Virus record (IMG/VR): IMGVR_UViG_3300028800_000090
Coordinates: 1-64,000 of that record
Strand: one strand, 5' to 3'
DNA: 64,000 nt
Source of the DNA: a virus
The position numbers were made by a program, and so were the translations under genes. The notes under the pieces were generated by a model. It searched no databases and had not been told where the DNA came from. It was given only the letters and a program-made list of their open reading frames with translations. Of the stretch, positions 24,833 through 32,322 are shown piece by piece; positions within the stretch are counted from its first letter, which is position 1, and every line of letters starts with the position of its first letter.

Positions 24833-26485
24833 ATGCCAGAAGGAACTGCCGTAGCTGCACCGCCCGCCGCCGCACCTGTTGCCGCGCCCGCTGCTTCCGC
24901 CCCCGTCTCTGCCCCGGTTTCTACCCCTGCCGCAGAACCAGCCGCTCCAGTCGTCGCCACGCCCGGCCAGAGCGAGGCTCCCCCCGCCGCGGCCGCTGCT
25001 GCCGCCGAGCCTTCCGCCGCAGCCGCTACAGCCGACGCCCCCAAGCGGGAAGACTTCCCCATGGACGCTGGAGGCATCGAGCAGTTCCTGAAGGCCCGCA
25101 ACGCCTGGGAGGAAGAGCACCCGGACGGCACGGTACTGACCACCGGAGACGAAGTCATTGATCCTGATGCCCCGGCTGCCGAAGCCGCTGCCGCCGCAGA
25201 AGCGGAGGACAAACCAGCCGCAGAGGCAGACAAGCCCGCAGACGCCAAGCCTGCGGAAGTCGACGCACCGACACCGGCAGCGCTGGCCAAGATTCTCGAA
25301 GACAACCCGGACCTGAAGACGGCGCTGGAGGCTTCCCCCGAGGCAAAGGGCGCTATCTGGTCGATGGCGCGGCAGAACGCCAAAGCCGCTCCAGTCCTCG
25401 AAATCTTCCCGAATGTAGAGGCTGCCAAGTTCGCGCAGACCAACGCCAACGATTTTGTCACGCTGAAGACCGCTTTCACCCTGGCCGACTCGCCGGAGAA
25501 GATTGCCAGCGCATCCGACCTGTTCCTCGAGCAGTTCAAGGTGGTGGACGACAAGGGCGCACCGGTGCTCGACGCAAAGGGCAATCCAACCTACGGCGAT
25601 GACCTCGAGCTTTTCACGAACCACATGACGACGCGCAACATCTCGGCGCGCATCGATGTGCTCAAGGAGAAGATCACCGCCAACCAGTTCACCACCGAAG
25701 AGGGCAAGGACAACGCAGAGCAGGCTCTTTCTGCACTGGAGTTTGGGCTTGCGTACCTCGAAGCTGGCGATGCGGACGAACTGGACAAGCCCAACCTCGA
25801 CGGTTTGACCCCCGAGCAAAAGGCATGGCAGGAGCGCGAGCAGAAGAAGATCACCGATGAAAAGGAGCGCCTTGGGATCAAAGACAAGCAGATGTCGAAG
25901 CAGCAGGTTGCCGCGGCGCGCGAAGCCAACCGCACCGAGTACCGGAAGCAGTTTGGCGGATCGGTCGGAAAGTATCTCGGCAACTACCTGAAACAGAAGG
26001 AAGAGGCAGGCGTAGCCATTCCGAGACTTCTGGTCACGATGACGGATAAGTCCGGTCTTTCCCTGTTCGCAAAGACTGCGCTCGACCGGCTGAACGACAA
26101 GCTCGAGAGCATGCCCACGGTCCGGTCGAACTCTGCAACGTTCGAGATGAACGCCATCAACGAGGAAGGGCTGAAAGCCCGGCTGAAGTACGGTGACGAC
26201 CTCAAGGACGAATACCTGCCCACCATCATCGATGACCTGCTGAGGGAGGCAGGCGTGACCCTGAAGGATGAGGCAGACGACAAGATTGCGAGCCGTGACG
26301 CGCGGCGCGCAGATGCACGGACTGAGCCGGCGGGTGGTTTGCCGTCCAGCCCGCGGCACATGAGCGATGAGCAGTTGATGAAGGAAGCGTACAAGAACGT
26401 CGACACCAAGTTCCCCGGCATCGATGGTGCTCAACGCATGCAGAAAGCACTTATGGAGCGCGACCGGCTACAGAGCGGACGCTAA
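24833..26485 (+). CDS. Probable capsid scaffolding protein (550 aa)
   Basis: The ATG at 24833 is preferred over the in-frame TTG at 24815, which lies in the terminator tail. Residues 1-140 are extremely Ala/Pro/Glu-rich and unstructured. The rest is highly charged and alpha-helical, with coiled-coil stretches (AWQEREQKKITDEKERLGIK, EANRTEYRKQFGGS). The C-terminus is helical and basic (RMQKALMERDRLQSGR). This is the usual profile of podovirus scaffolds located between portal and capsid genes. They build the procapsid and bind coat protein by a basic C-terminus. No sequence motif proves it. Confidence 0.65.
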   Translation: MPEGTAVAAPPAAAPVAAPAASAPVSAPVSTPAAEPAAPVVATPGQSEAPPAAAAAAAEPSAAAATADAPKREDFPMDAGGIEQFLKARNAWEEEHPDGTVLTTGDEVIDPDAPAAEAAAAAEAEDKPAAEADKPADAKPAEVDAPTPAALAKILEDNPDLKTALEASPEAKGAIWSMARQNAKAAPVLEIFPNVEAAKFAQTNANDFVTLKTAFTLADSPEKIASASDLFLEQFKVVDDKGAPVLDAKGNPTYGDDLELFTNHMTTRNISARIDVLKEKITANQFTTEEGKDNAEQALSALEFGLAYLEAGDADELDKPNLDGLTPEQKAWQEREQKKITDEKERLGIKDKQMSKQQVAAAREANRTEYRKQFGGSVGKYLGNYLKQKEEAGVAIPRLLVTMTDKSGLSLFAKTALDRLNDKLESMPTVRSNSATFEMNAINEEGLKARLKYGDDLKDEYLPTIIDDLLREAGVTLKDEADDKIASRDARRADARTEPAGGLPSSPRHMSDEQLMKEAYKNVDTKFPGIDGAQRMQKALMERDRLQSGR

Positions 26486-26634
26486 CTCGGACTCTTCCCA
26501 CTGTGTATCCGCCTACCAGGGGCGTTAGGGGACAAAAGAGAACGAAGCAGCGCGAGCGACAAGCCAGAACGCCCACCCAGGCCGCACAGCTAACTCCTGT
26601 TGCGAAACCGCGGGAAGTACCATACACGGCTGCC

Positions 26635-26644
26635 CCTTATAAGG
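26635..26644. other. Palindrome CCTTATAAGG in the leader of the capsid gene
   Basis: The 175-base gap 26486-26660 has no convincing gene. Near its end the ten-base perfect palindrome CCTTATAAGG, flanked by CTGCC/GGCGGC-like arms, can form a short hairpin just before the AAGGAC site of the capsid gene. It could influence translation or RNA stability. No good promoter is seen in the gap. Confidence 0.3.
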
Positions 26645-26660
26645 CGGCAAGGACAAACAC

Positions 26661-27962
26661 ATGTCAGAGCCCAATTATGGCGCAGCCGCACAGCAAACCG
26701 TGCTGATGCTGCAGAAGGTCAACAAAGACGTCCAGCTCGTCGAATCCCTCGACACCGGCCTCGACAAGATGTTTAGCTCGGTCGGTCCCGGCGACGAGAT
26801 CGGCTTGCAGAACTACCGTCTTCCCCTGCAGTTGGAAGTCGGCGGCATCGGCGGGTACTACAACCCGGACGGCGGCACCTATCCCCAGGGAGCTGCAGCC
26901 CAGTACGACCAGATGATCCTGGCGCCTCAGCCCATCATCCTGGCGTTCACCGTGACCGAACTTGCGCGGCGCATCTCGAAGGCCGGCATGGACGTCACCG
27001 TGAAGAACTGGGTGGCGAAGATGATTGCGGACGCCAAGAAGAAGGCTTCGCACTTCCGCAACGCATACCTGCAGGACTACAACAACGGCCTCCTGGCAAC
27101 GGTCGATGCGACCTACGCCGGCGGCGGCTCCACAACCGTCCCCCTGGCCTCGAACCCCTTCGGCGGCCGTCTCATCAACCGCGGCGATCAGTTGCAGGCG
27201 ACCGACGCGAACTTCAACGTCATCGGCACCGTCAACGTGCTCGACATCCAGAAGAACGGAATCGGCACGCCTGACGTCATGACGATCGACATCTGCCCCG
27301 CAGGACTGGCGATCGGCTACCAGTTCATCCCGTTCGGCCTTGCTTCCGGCAACCCCATCGCCATCAATGGACTGAAGTACCTCGTCAGCCCGTCCGTGAC
27401 TGGGGAACTCTGCGGCATCGCGCGCGCGAACTCCTACGTGCAGGCTCCTGCATGGAACGCCAACAACGCCTTCTTGACCAACGCCGGCACGGAGATTTTC
27501 CTTGCTCGCATGGAACAGGCCCTTGGCGCTGACCGCTTCGCTTCCGGCGCGGCCAACAACAAGTGGTACGGGCACCAGGCGCAGTGGACCAGCGTCAAAA
27601 TCCTCGGCTTCGGGAAAATGGTCTATTTCTCGAATGACGGCAAGACGATGGACTTCGACATCGCCGGGTCGACCAAGGGCAAGCGCATGCTGGCAGGTTG
27701 CGAGTACACGTCGGATTCGATGGCGTCGATTGCAGACCTGTACTTCCTCGACAAGAGCACTCTGAAGCGGGTTCGTTACCCCGACTCCGAGAAGTTCCTG
27801 CCCGGGCCGCTCGAGGGCATGTTCTGGCCGCGTATGTCCGGGGGACTCTGGTCCTCGCAGTCGGACATCCTGTACCAGGACTCGACAAATTACACCGTGA
27901 ATAACCCATTTGCAAACGGCGTGATGTCGAATTTGTCTATCCAGCCTGGTTTCTCGAACTAA
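26661..27962 (+). CDS. Major capsid protein (433 aa)
   Basis: ATG 26661 is preceded by GGCAAGGAC. The protein has a capsid-like build. It has a helical N-terminus (LMLQKVNKDVQLVESLDTGL), a G/Y-rich loop (GGIGGYYNPDGGTYPQGA, about residues 73-90), a long spine-like helix around 105-150 (KMIADAKKKASHFRNAYLQD) and a beta-rich core. The family (HK97-fold coat) is inferred from size, order (scaffold then capsid) and composition. The following gap to the minus-strand HNH gene holds a hairpin. This is the most heavily expressed type of gene in such modules. Confidence 0.8.
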   Translation: MSEPNYGAAAQQTVLMLQKVNKDVQLVESLDTGLDKMFSSVGPGDEIGLQNYRLPLQLEVGGIGGYYNPDGGTYPQGAAAQYDQMILAPQPIILAFTVTELARRISKAGMDVTVKNWVAKMIADAKKKASHFRNAYLQDYNNGLLATVDATYAGGGSTTVPLASNPFGGRLINRGDQLQATDANFNVIGTVNVLDIQKNGIGTPDVMTIDICPAGLAIGYQFIPFGLASGNPIAINGLKYLVSPSVTGELCGIARANSYVQAPAWNANNAFLTNAGTEIFLARMEQALGADRFASGAANNKWYGHQAQWTSVKILGFGKMVYFSNDGKTMDFDIAGSTKGKRMLAGCEYTSDSMASIADLYFLDKSTLKRVRYPDSEKFLPGPLEGMFWPRMSGGLWSSQSDILYQDSTNYTVNNPFANGVMSNLSIQPGFSN

Positions 27963-27977
27963 ATCAACAACTTACAG

Positions 27978-28012
27978 TTCATGGGGTGGAGTCAACTCGA
28001 TCCACCCATGAA
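27978..28012. terminator. Hairpin between convergent capsid and HNH genes
   Basis: TTCATGGGGTGGA 27978-27990 pairs with TCCACCCATGAA 28001-28012 (one bulged G). It ends in A-rich/T-rich sequence and overlaps the stop of the minus-strand HNH gene. It can act as a bidirectional terminator or stability element at the 3' end of the capsid mRNA. Confidence 0.5.
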
Positions 28013-28590
28013 TTTCCCACGCAGACGCTCCAAACCGTATGAGTTGAGATTTCGTAGAGCCTCGCGATATCAGTACGCCGCATCCCTTGGGCGTCAAGGT
28101 CTCGGATAGCCCTAGCTCTCTCTCTGGAGAGTTTCATGCTTCGACGTCGTTCATTATTGATTCTCGGGGTGACGGGTTCGTTATGGTCTGGATTGACGCA
28201 TGGAGGCTGGAAACAAAGATGGTCAAGGTCAAGGCCTTCTGGAATTGGCCCTTTAGCTTGCTCGTAGAACCAGCGATGCGCAGGCTGGCTCTTGCCGTCA
28301 CGACTGATTTTCCCGTACCCCATATGGTCGCGGTGCCATTGCCATATCCAGCATGGGGTCTTGTAGCCGCAGTCCTCGACGATGTACTGAGGAGTTTTCG
28401 GTCGAAGGCGATGGTGCTGTATCCACCGAACTGGATACCCAAGCAAAGTATTGTCGCGTTTCGACGTAGATTTCGCCAACGGAGTCTTTTCTCCGCAGTC
28501 GCACCAGCAAAGACCAGAGGGATTCGGCTGGTCGGTTATAGCGCGTTCACGAGTCTTTGCGTAGGGTCCGTACTTGGGTCTCTGTGGCAT
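27979..28590 (-). CDS. HNH homing endonuclease (203 aa)
   Basis: Start chosen at ATG 28590 (minus) because it has a GAGAGGA site; a TTG at 28605 is alternative. The HNH core is LDLDHLCFQPPCVNPDHNEP with the downstream PRINNERR. N-terminal Cys residues (GLCWCDCGEK) and an aromatic CWIWQWHRD precede it. The C-terminus is an HTH-like helix pair (RDLDAQGMRRTDIARLYEIS). It is the only minus-strand gene in the left half, inserted beside the major capsid gene. This is typical of a mobile free-standing homing endonuclease. The target probably lies in the capsid region. Confidence 0.85.
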   Translation of the reverse strand: MPQRPKYGPYAKTRERAITDQPNPSGLCWCDCGEKTPLAKSTSKRDNTLLGYPVRWIQHHRLRPKTPQYIVEDCGYKTPCWIWQWHRDHMGYGKISRDGKSQPAHRWFYEQAKGPIPEGLDLDHLCFQPPCVNPDHNEPVTPRINNERRRSMKLSRERARAIRDLDAQGMRRTDIARLYEISTHTVWSVCVGNSWVDRVDSTP

Positions 28591-28705
28591 CTTTGATCCT
28601 CTCAAGGTAGGACGGCAGCGGAGTCCTTGAGTTCTCCGCCACCTAACGCCGGGTAATTAGTCCGTCGCCCTTTACTGCACCACCAGAATACCAGAGGTTT
28701 TACCG

Positions 28706-29422
28706 ATGCAGATTGATTCCGCCGACCTCCGCACCCCCTCCGCAGTCCGCACCGAACTTGGCCGGTATGGAGGTCTGAACCCGTACAACCGCGCTAACTG
28801 GCGCATCGTGCTGGCCGAGGACCGCAGAGAACTCCGCGGGGGAGTCTTCAAGACGATGCCTTCAGGCGACGTCAAAAGTTTCGAGTTTGAGCCGGTTCTG
28901 ATCAACGGAAAACGGGTTTATCGCATGCACCACACGGAAGTCAAGCCTGAGAAGATAGTTACCGGCTTTCAGGAGGTGCCTAAATATCCGGTGAAGGGTT
29001 GGATACTCGAGCGCTGGTTTCCTGCGAGCAAGAAGGGCATGGGCAAGGCGGAGTGGGAGGCGGTGAAGTCGTCGGACGGCATTACCCCGATGATGGGCCC
29101 GTACCCGACCGAAGGCTTTTACTTCATGCTGGCGGGACCGTTTTCGCGCATCCCCGAGATGGAGGACCTGAAGAACGCCATTTCGATGCACATCCGGGCG
29201 GAGGAAGCGCAGCCGGCGAGCTACCAGCAGATGCTACTCGAAGAAATCAACGGAGACGAGGAAGAGAAGGCCAAGGCCTACGCGAAAGCGATGGAGGAAC
29301 TTGGGCACTTCTACGAGTCCGAGGTTGAGCCGGTGATGCGAGGAACGAGTCTCGGCGCCGGACGTATCCGCAACGAACTTGCAGAGTCAGTAGGCGACCG
29401 CAGCCACCACGGAGTCGCTTAG
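28706..29422 (+). CDS. Hypothetical head-module protein (238 aa)
   Basis: ATG 28706 follows CAGAGG. The protein is soluble with alternating short strands and an acidic helical C-terminal part (EEKAKAYAKAMEELGHFYES). The segment FKTMPSGDVKSFEFEPVLIN is conserved-looking but belongs to no family I can name. Located just after the capsid gene, it is likely a head-associated or capsid-fitting protein. Confidence 0.6.
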   Translation: MQIDSADLRTPSAVRTELGRYGGLNPYNRANWRIVLAEDRRELRGGVFKTMPSGDVKSFEFEPVLINGKRVYRMHHTEVKPEKIVTGFQEVPKYPVKGWILERWFPASKKGMGKAEWEAVKSSDGITPMMGPYPTEGFYFMLAGPFSRIPEMEDLKNAISMHIRAEEAQPASYQQMLLEEINGDEEEKAKAYAKAMEELGHFYESEVEPVMRGTSLGAGRIRNELAESVGDRSHHGVA

Positions 29423-29469
29423 GCACTACCACGGCAGTACCCACAGCACTACCCAAGGAGAAAACACCG

Positions 29470-30477
29470 ATGTTCGAAAACGAGCCAATCTCACAGGAAT
29501 CCCAAGGACTTGCCAGCGTCTCTGAGCAGGCGCGCGCCGCTATCCGCACCGTCACCATGGGCGCAGGCATGCAGCGTTTGACCGTACAGCGCCAGTCCGC
29601 ATACATGGACCTCAAGAACTCCGGGCGCCTCAAAGCTGCGACGGTGATCAACTTCAACCCAATCAGCCTGAAGGTGCACGACGGGCATGTGCCGTGGCGA
29701 ATCCCTGCGGGGACGGACGAGAACAAGAAGGGCGTCAAGGTGCCTTACGGCAAACTGATGTACGAGGCGTCCTACTTCACCGTGCGTGAGCCTGCCTTTG
29801 TGCCCTGGATCGAGGACGTCAAGAAGCCGGCAGCCGACGACGAGAACGCGGCGGGCATCTACAAGCCGGTGTTCCTGTTGCCGATCGAGCTTTTGAACCA
29901 GTTCCGCATCGAGTACACCGACCCCAGCCGCAACATGACCGGAGGCGTGCTCGTAATCGAAGGCGACATCCACTCCTTCACCAAGAGTAAGGGCATGATC
30001 CGGGTACCGAAGACTCTGCGTCTGCCGGATGGGACGATCAGCTATTCATCGGAGGAAAAGTCGCTCACCGAGGAGCTTGCTGCCTGCCTGGATATGCAGA
30101 AAACCCGCTGCGAGTTCATGATCCAGCAGGGCGACGAGTACAACCAGAACGAGCAGGAGCGCAAGAACATCACCCCGGTCCACCGTGCCTGGTACAAGTT
30201 TGCCATGACGATGGGCTGGAAGACGAAGGAAGCGGCGTGGATGAGCGCGACGATGGAGCCGGAGGAGACTTGCGTAGGCTGCGGCAAGGGCGTTCCCCCG
30301 ACTGCTGCTTTCTTCTGCGAGTGCGGACGTCCTTTCAATCCGCTGGCTGCGTTCCTGGCCGGTGAGAACGTTCCAGAGTCGTATCTGTTTGCGCTGCAAG
30401 GCACAGACCTCGATAAGGCGCTGGGCGAGATGGACCGGCGCGCGAAGATTCGCGCGAAGTTCCAGCCCAAAGCGTAG
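29470..30477 (+). CDS. Structural-region protein with C-terminal zinc ribbon (335 aa)
   Basis: ATG 29470 has a CCAAGGAG site. Residues about 50-200 are beta-rich (LKVHDGHVPWRIPAGTD; GVLVIEGDIHSFTKSKGMIR), followed by a helical region. Near residues 265-290, ETCVGCGKG and AFFCECGRP form a C-x2-C...C-x-C zinc ribbon. Such ribbons often mediate protein or DNA contact. The gene lies between capsid and head-tail adaptor genes, with no recognised family. A 47-bp leader holds three imperfect GCACTACC-type repeats. Confidence 0.6.
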   Translation: MFENEPISQESQGLASVSEQARAAIRTVTMGAGMQRLTVQRQSAYMDLKNSGRLKAATVINFNPISLKVHDGHVPWRIPAGTDENKKGVKVPYGKLMYEASYFTVREPAFVPWIEDVKKPAADDENAAGIYKPVFLLPIELLNQFRIEYTDPSRNMTGGVLVIEGDIHSFTKSKGMIRVPKTLRLPDGTISYSSEEKSLTEELAACLDMQKTRCEFMIQQGDEYNQNEQERKNITPVHRAWYKFAMTMGWKTKEAAWMSATMEPEETCVGCGKGVPPTAAFFCECGRPFNPLAAFLAGENVPESYLFALQGTDLDKALGEMDRRAKIRAKFQPKA

Positions 30478-30547
30478 GTAGGAGGGCGTCATCGACAACA
30501 CTCTGCTGGCCGTCAAGAAGAAGGTAAGGTCGCTCGTCGGGGATCCG

Positions 30548-31222
30548 ATGGCTGACTTTACCACCGATGCCTATCTGACTCCCATGATCAACATCGTCTA
30601 TGAAGCACAGACGACGAAACTCATGGCAGACACAGATAGCTCGTTTGACGACTGGGTCTTTGACGTCCCTGCCGTGCCTCTGGGAACAACAAACCTGCGG
30701 CAGTACCAGTCCTCGCAGATGCCGACACCGAACGGGAATGTGGCGGGGCCGCTCTGCGGTCTCGTCACCCCCTCAATCATCGAGTGGAAGCAGGTTGGGC
30801 AGCCGGACCAGAACTACGTGGAGGCCGGTCGCGTGGGCAAGCTGCCGAACGTCTCTCCGGCGGCTCCGCAGAACATCTTCCAGATGCAGTGGGAGTGGCG
30901 CGACATGGTCATCTACCTGGTGCCCATGACGTTCCCTGTGGACCTGCGGGTGCGTGGGGAGTTCTCGCCACCGTCTCTGGTCAAAGACACGGATGAGTTG
31001 ATCGTGCATCCCAGAATGGGGACGGCAACAGCCTTTGGAGTCGGTGCGCTGATCGGTGCAGAGCGCAAGAACCAGGGCTGGATCGACTCGTATACCCCTT
31101 CGGCCGCAGACGTTCTAGGGGACATTTCGAACCTGCTGACCAAGGGCGAGCAGGGTGTGACTACTCGCATTGGGCGGTACGGCGGCAACCGCAGTGGATA
31201 TGGTCGCGGCAACGGATATTAG
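30548..31222 (+). CDS. Probable head-tail adaptor (gp6-like) protein
   Basis: ATG 30548 begins MADFTTDAYLTPMINIVYEA, a pattern seen in gp6-like head-tail adaptors, which have a helical N-terminus that docks onto the portal. The same frame is open back to 30482, and its extra codons (IDNTLLAVKKKVRSLVGDP) look like the usual adaptor N-terminus. A strong AGGAGG (30480-30485) sits five bases before an ATC at 30491, so the true start may be this non-canonical ATC. The C-terminal half (LRVRGEFSPPSLVKDTDELI, then GALIGAERKNQG) is consistent with a neck protein. Order (capsid, adaptor, then nozzle) supports the role. Confidence 0.6.
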   Translation: MADFTTDAYLTPMINIVYEAQTTKLMADTDSSFDDWVFDVPAVPLGTTNLRQYQSSQMPTPNGNVAGPLCGLVTPSIIEWKQVGQPDQNYVEAGRVGKLPNVSPAAPQNIFQMQWEWRDMVIYLVPMTFPVDLRVRGEFSPPSLVKDTDELIVHPRMGTATAFGVGALIGAERKNQGWIDSYTPSAADVLGDISNLLTKGEQGVTTRIGRYGGNRSGYGRGNGY

Positions 31223-31253
31223 CTTCTAACCTCAACAATTCAAGGAGAATGAA

Positions 31254-31625
31254 ATGGCAAAGCTGCTTCTAACCGCTCTCAAACTGGTGCAGGCTCCGGG
31301 GCCGGACAACCGGCTCTACGTCAAGGCTGCAACCGCAGACAACGTGTATGTGACGGGTGGCGTAGCGCTCGACCTCTCCCCGGGCAAGATCACTGACCCG
31401 AATGCGCTGGGCGTTGTAGGCCCGTCGCAGGTTCCGGTCGTGACCCCAGGCGTCTTCACCGAATCGCTCGGCGGGTACAACGCAGCTGTGGTGCCGACTA
31501 CCGGAGGACTCAGCGGCTACAAGCTTCAGTACTGGACTTCCGGAGGCACAGAGCTTGGCGCTGGAGCGTATCCTGCGGCGATCTCGGGCGGAAACCTCGT
31601 GCTTGAAATCCCGTACGAGTCGTAG
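31254..31625 (+). CDS. Minor structural protein (123 aa)
   Basis: ATG 31254 is preceded by AAGGAG. A small beta-rich protein with many Gly/Thr/Pro residues (AATADNVYVTGGVALDLSPG; GLSGYKLQYWTSGGTELGAG), compatible with a capsid decoration or neck component. No known family. It is the last gene before the 697-base gap with the noncoding RNA. Confidence 0.55.
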   Translation: MAKLLLTALKLVQAPGPDNRLYVKAATADNVYVTGGVALDLSPGKITDPNALGVVGPSQVPVVTPGVFTESLGGYNAAVVPTTGGLSGYKLQYWTSGGTELGAGAYPAAISGGNLVLEIPYES

Positions 31626-31660
31626 GGTATACTCGGTTCACCATTCGAGTAAGGCAATTC

Positions 31661-31706
31661 GGCGCATCGCTCGCGGCATGACCGTTGACTGATGCGCCAG
31701 ATTTTT
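31661..31706 (+). terminator. Terminator-like hairpin after the minor structural gene
   Basis: GGCGCATC 31661-31668 pairs with GATGCGCC 31691-31698, followed by AGA and TTTTT. The 22-base loop is long for a terminator, but the stem and U-run are correct. The hairpin overlaps the promoter described next, so it may end the upstream transcript and mark the start of the noncoding RNA. Confidence 0.5.
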
Positions 31707-31714
31707 GCTACATT
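31685..31714 (+). promoter_or_regulatory. Sigma70-type promoter for the structured RNA
   Basis: TTGACT (31685-31690) is a five-of-six -35 match. An 18-base spacer leads to an extended -10, TGC-TACATT (31706-31714). Transcription would start near 31720. It is the only such promoter recognised in the window, placed exactly before a region with many long-range helices and a terminator. Confidence 0.55.
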
Positions 31715-31719
31715 GTTGC

Positions 31720-32207
31720 AAGTCGTGACAAGCGTTCCGTGAGGATATGGCTTGGTTCTCTCTGTAATGGGGGTAGCGACACAAGGTTATACATCGGGCA
31801 GCCGCAGTGGGTGTGCATACCTGCTGACCAACGGTTGAGGTATCTGGGCACAGTAACCCGATAGGGTGCCTGTCTGAGTGAGACGGAACAAGCCCAAGGC
31901 GGGAGGGGCAATTCTCACAACCCGCACTTGATTTTGCAGTGGCAGACATCGGCGCGACATGGGATATAAATGCTCGGGAGACGTGCTCGGGTATCCGCCC
32001 CCACGATGGACGCTTTCACAGGCTTAGGCCACTGCAAGTAACATTCCACCGACAGAGCAGTAGCCGTCCCCCAGGGCCCAGTAAGCCACAGTTTGCAACT
32101 GAGATCGTGCCGTACTCGGGAGTGGCCCAAGGAGAAGTGAGGTACAGGGGTTGCTCGCACATGAGCGCAGCAAAAGGGAGGGGCCTTCGGGCTCCTCCTT
32201 TCATTTT
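31720..32207 (+). ncRNA. Large structured noncoding RNA candidate (about 485 nt)
   Basis: This stretch lies between complete genes and has no credible ORF on either strand. It has its own promoter (31685-31714) and ends in a UUCG terminator (32174-32207). Helices can be read directly. A hairpin is 31812-31816/31848-31852 with 31817-31822/31838-31843. A closing helix is ATCGGG 31793-31798/CCCGAT 31857-31862. Others are 31870-31875/31881-31886, 31899-31903/31921-31925, and 32089-32093/32097-32101. A long-range ten-base perfect helix, TTGCAGTGGC 31934-31943 with GCCACTGCAA 32028-32037, encloses nested helices 31947-31951/32004-32008 and 31962-31966/31992-31996. Size and placement in a phage resemble the ornate GOLLD and ROOL RNAs, but no signature sequence of them was recognised. 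I also saw no tmRNA, RNase P or group I/II intron hallmark. Function unknown. Confidence 0.6.
32174..32207 (+). terminator. Intrinsic terminator of the structured RNA
   Basis: AAGGGAGGGGCC (32174-32185) pairs with GGCTCCTCCTTT (32190-32201) around UUCG, twelve pairs with two G-U, followed by CATTTT. It is strong on the plus strand. The AAAA before the stem gives a weaker U-run on the minus strand, so it may be bidirectional. Confidence 0.85.
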
Positions 32208-32310
32208 GACGTAGCGCGAGTTTCTGTCGCTTCCTCGCGCTGGTGGTGCACCGAAGGAGAGCGACGTCAGGTGCCCAGCACGGCCCCCAGAGATGGGGGC
32301 CTTACCTTTT
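32207..32310 (+). promoter_or_regulatory. Structured leader with terminator before the tail-nozzle gene (attenuator candidate)
   Basis: TGACGT 32207-32212 pairs with ACGTCA 32264-32269, enclosing the seven-base hairpin GCGCGAG 32214-32220/CTCGCGC 32234-32240. A second terminator follows: GGCCCCC 32282-32288 with GGGGGCC 32295-32301, then TTACCTTTT. The U-run ends one base before the GAGGGTG ribosome site (32311-32317) of the nozzle gene. This layout, an upstream structured element and a terminator abutting the start, looks like a cis-acting attenuator or riboregulator. No ligand-binding motif is recognised. Confidence 0.5.
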
Positions 32311-32322
32311 GAGGGTGAACGA

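Noticed and set aside
24791-26434. 547-codon minus ORF opposite the scaffold gene
   Set aside because: Low-complexity Gly/Arg-rich antisense frame of an Ala-rich gene.
26503-26706. Short plus ORF in the gap before the capsid gene
   Set aside because: Basic low-complexity translation with no ribosome site, overlapping the capsid start in another frame.
28087-28596. Plus-strand ORF of 169 codons opposite the HNH gene
   Set aside because: Antisense to a gene with clear HNH motifs; no conserved pattern in its product.
32293-32322. ATG 32293 as start of the tail-nozzle gene
   Set aside because: It lies in the terminator hairpin 32282-32310 and has no ribosome site. TTG 32323 has GAGGGTG upstream.
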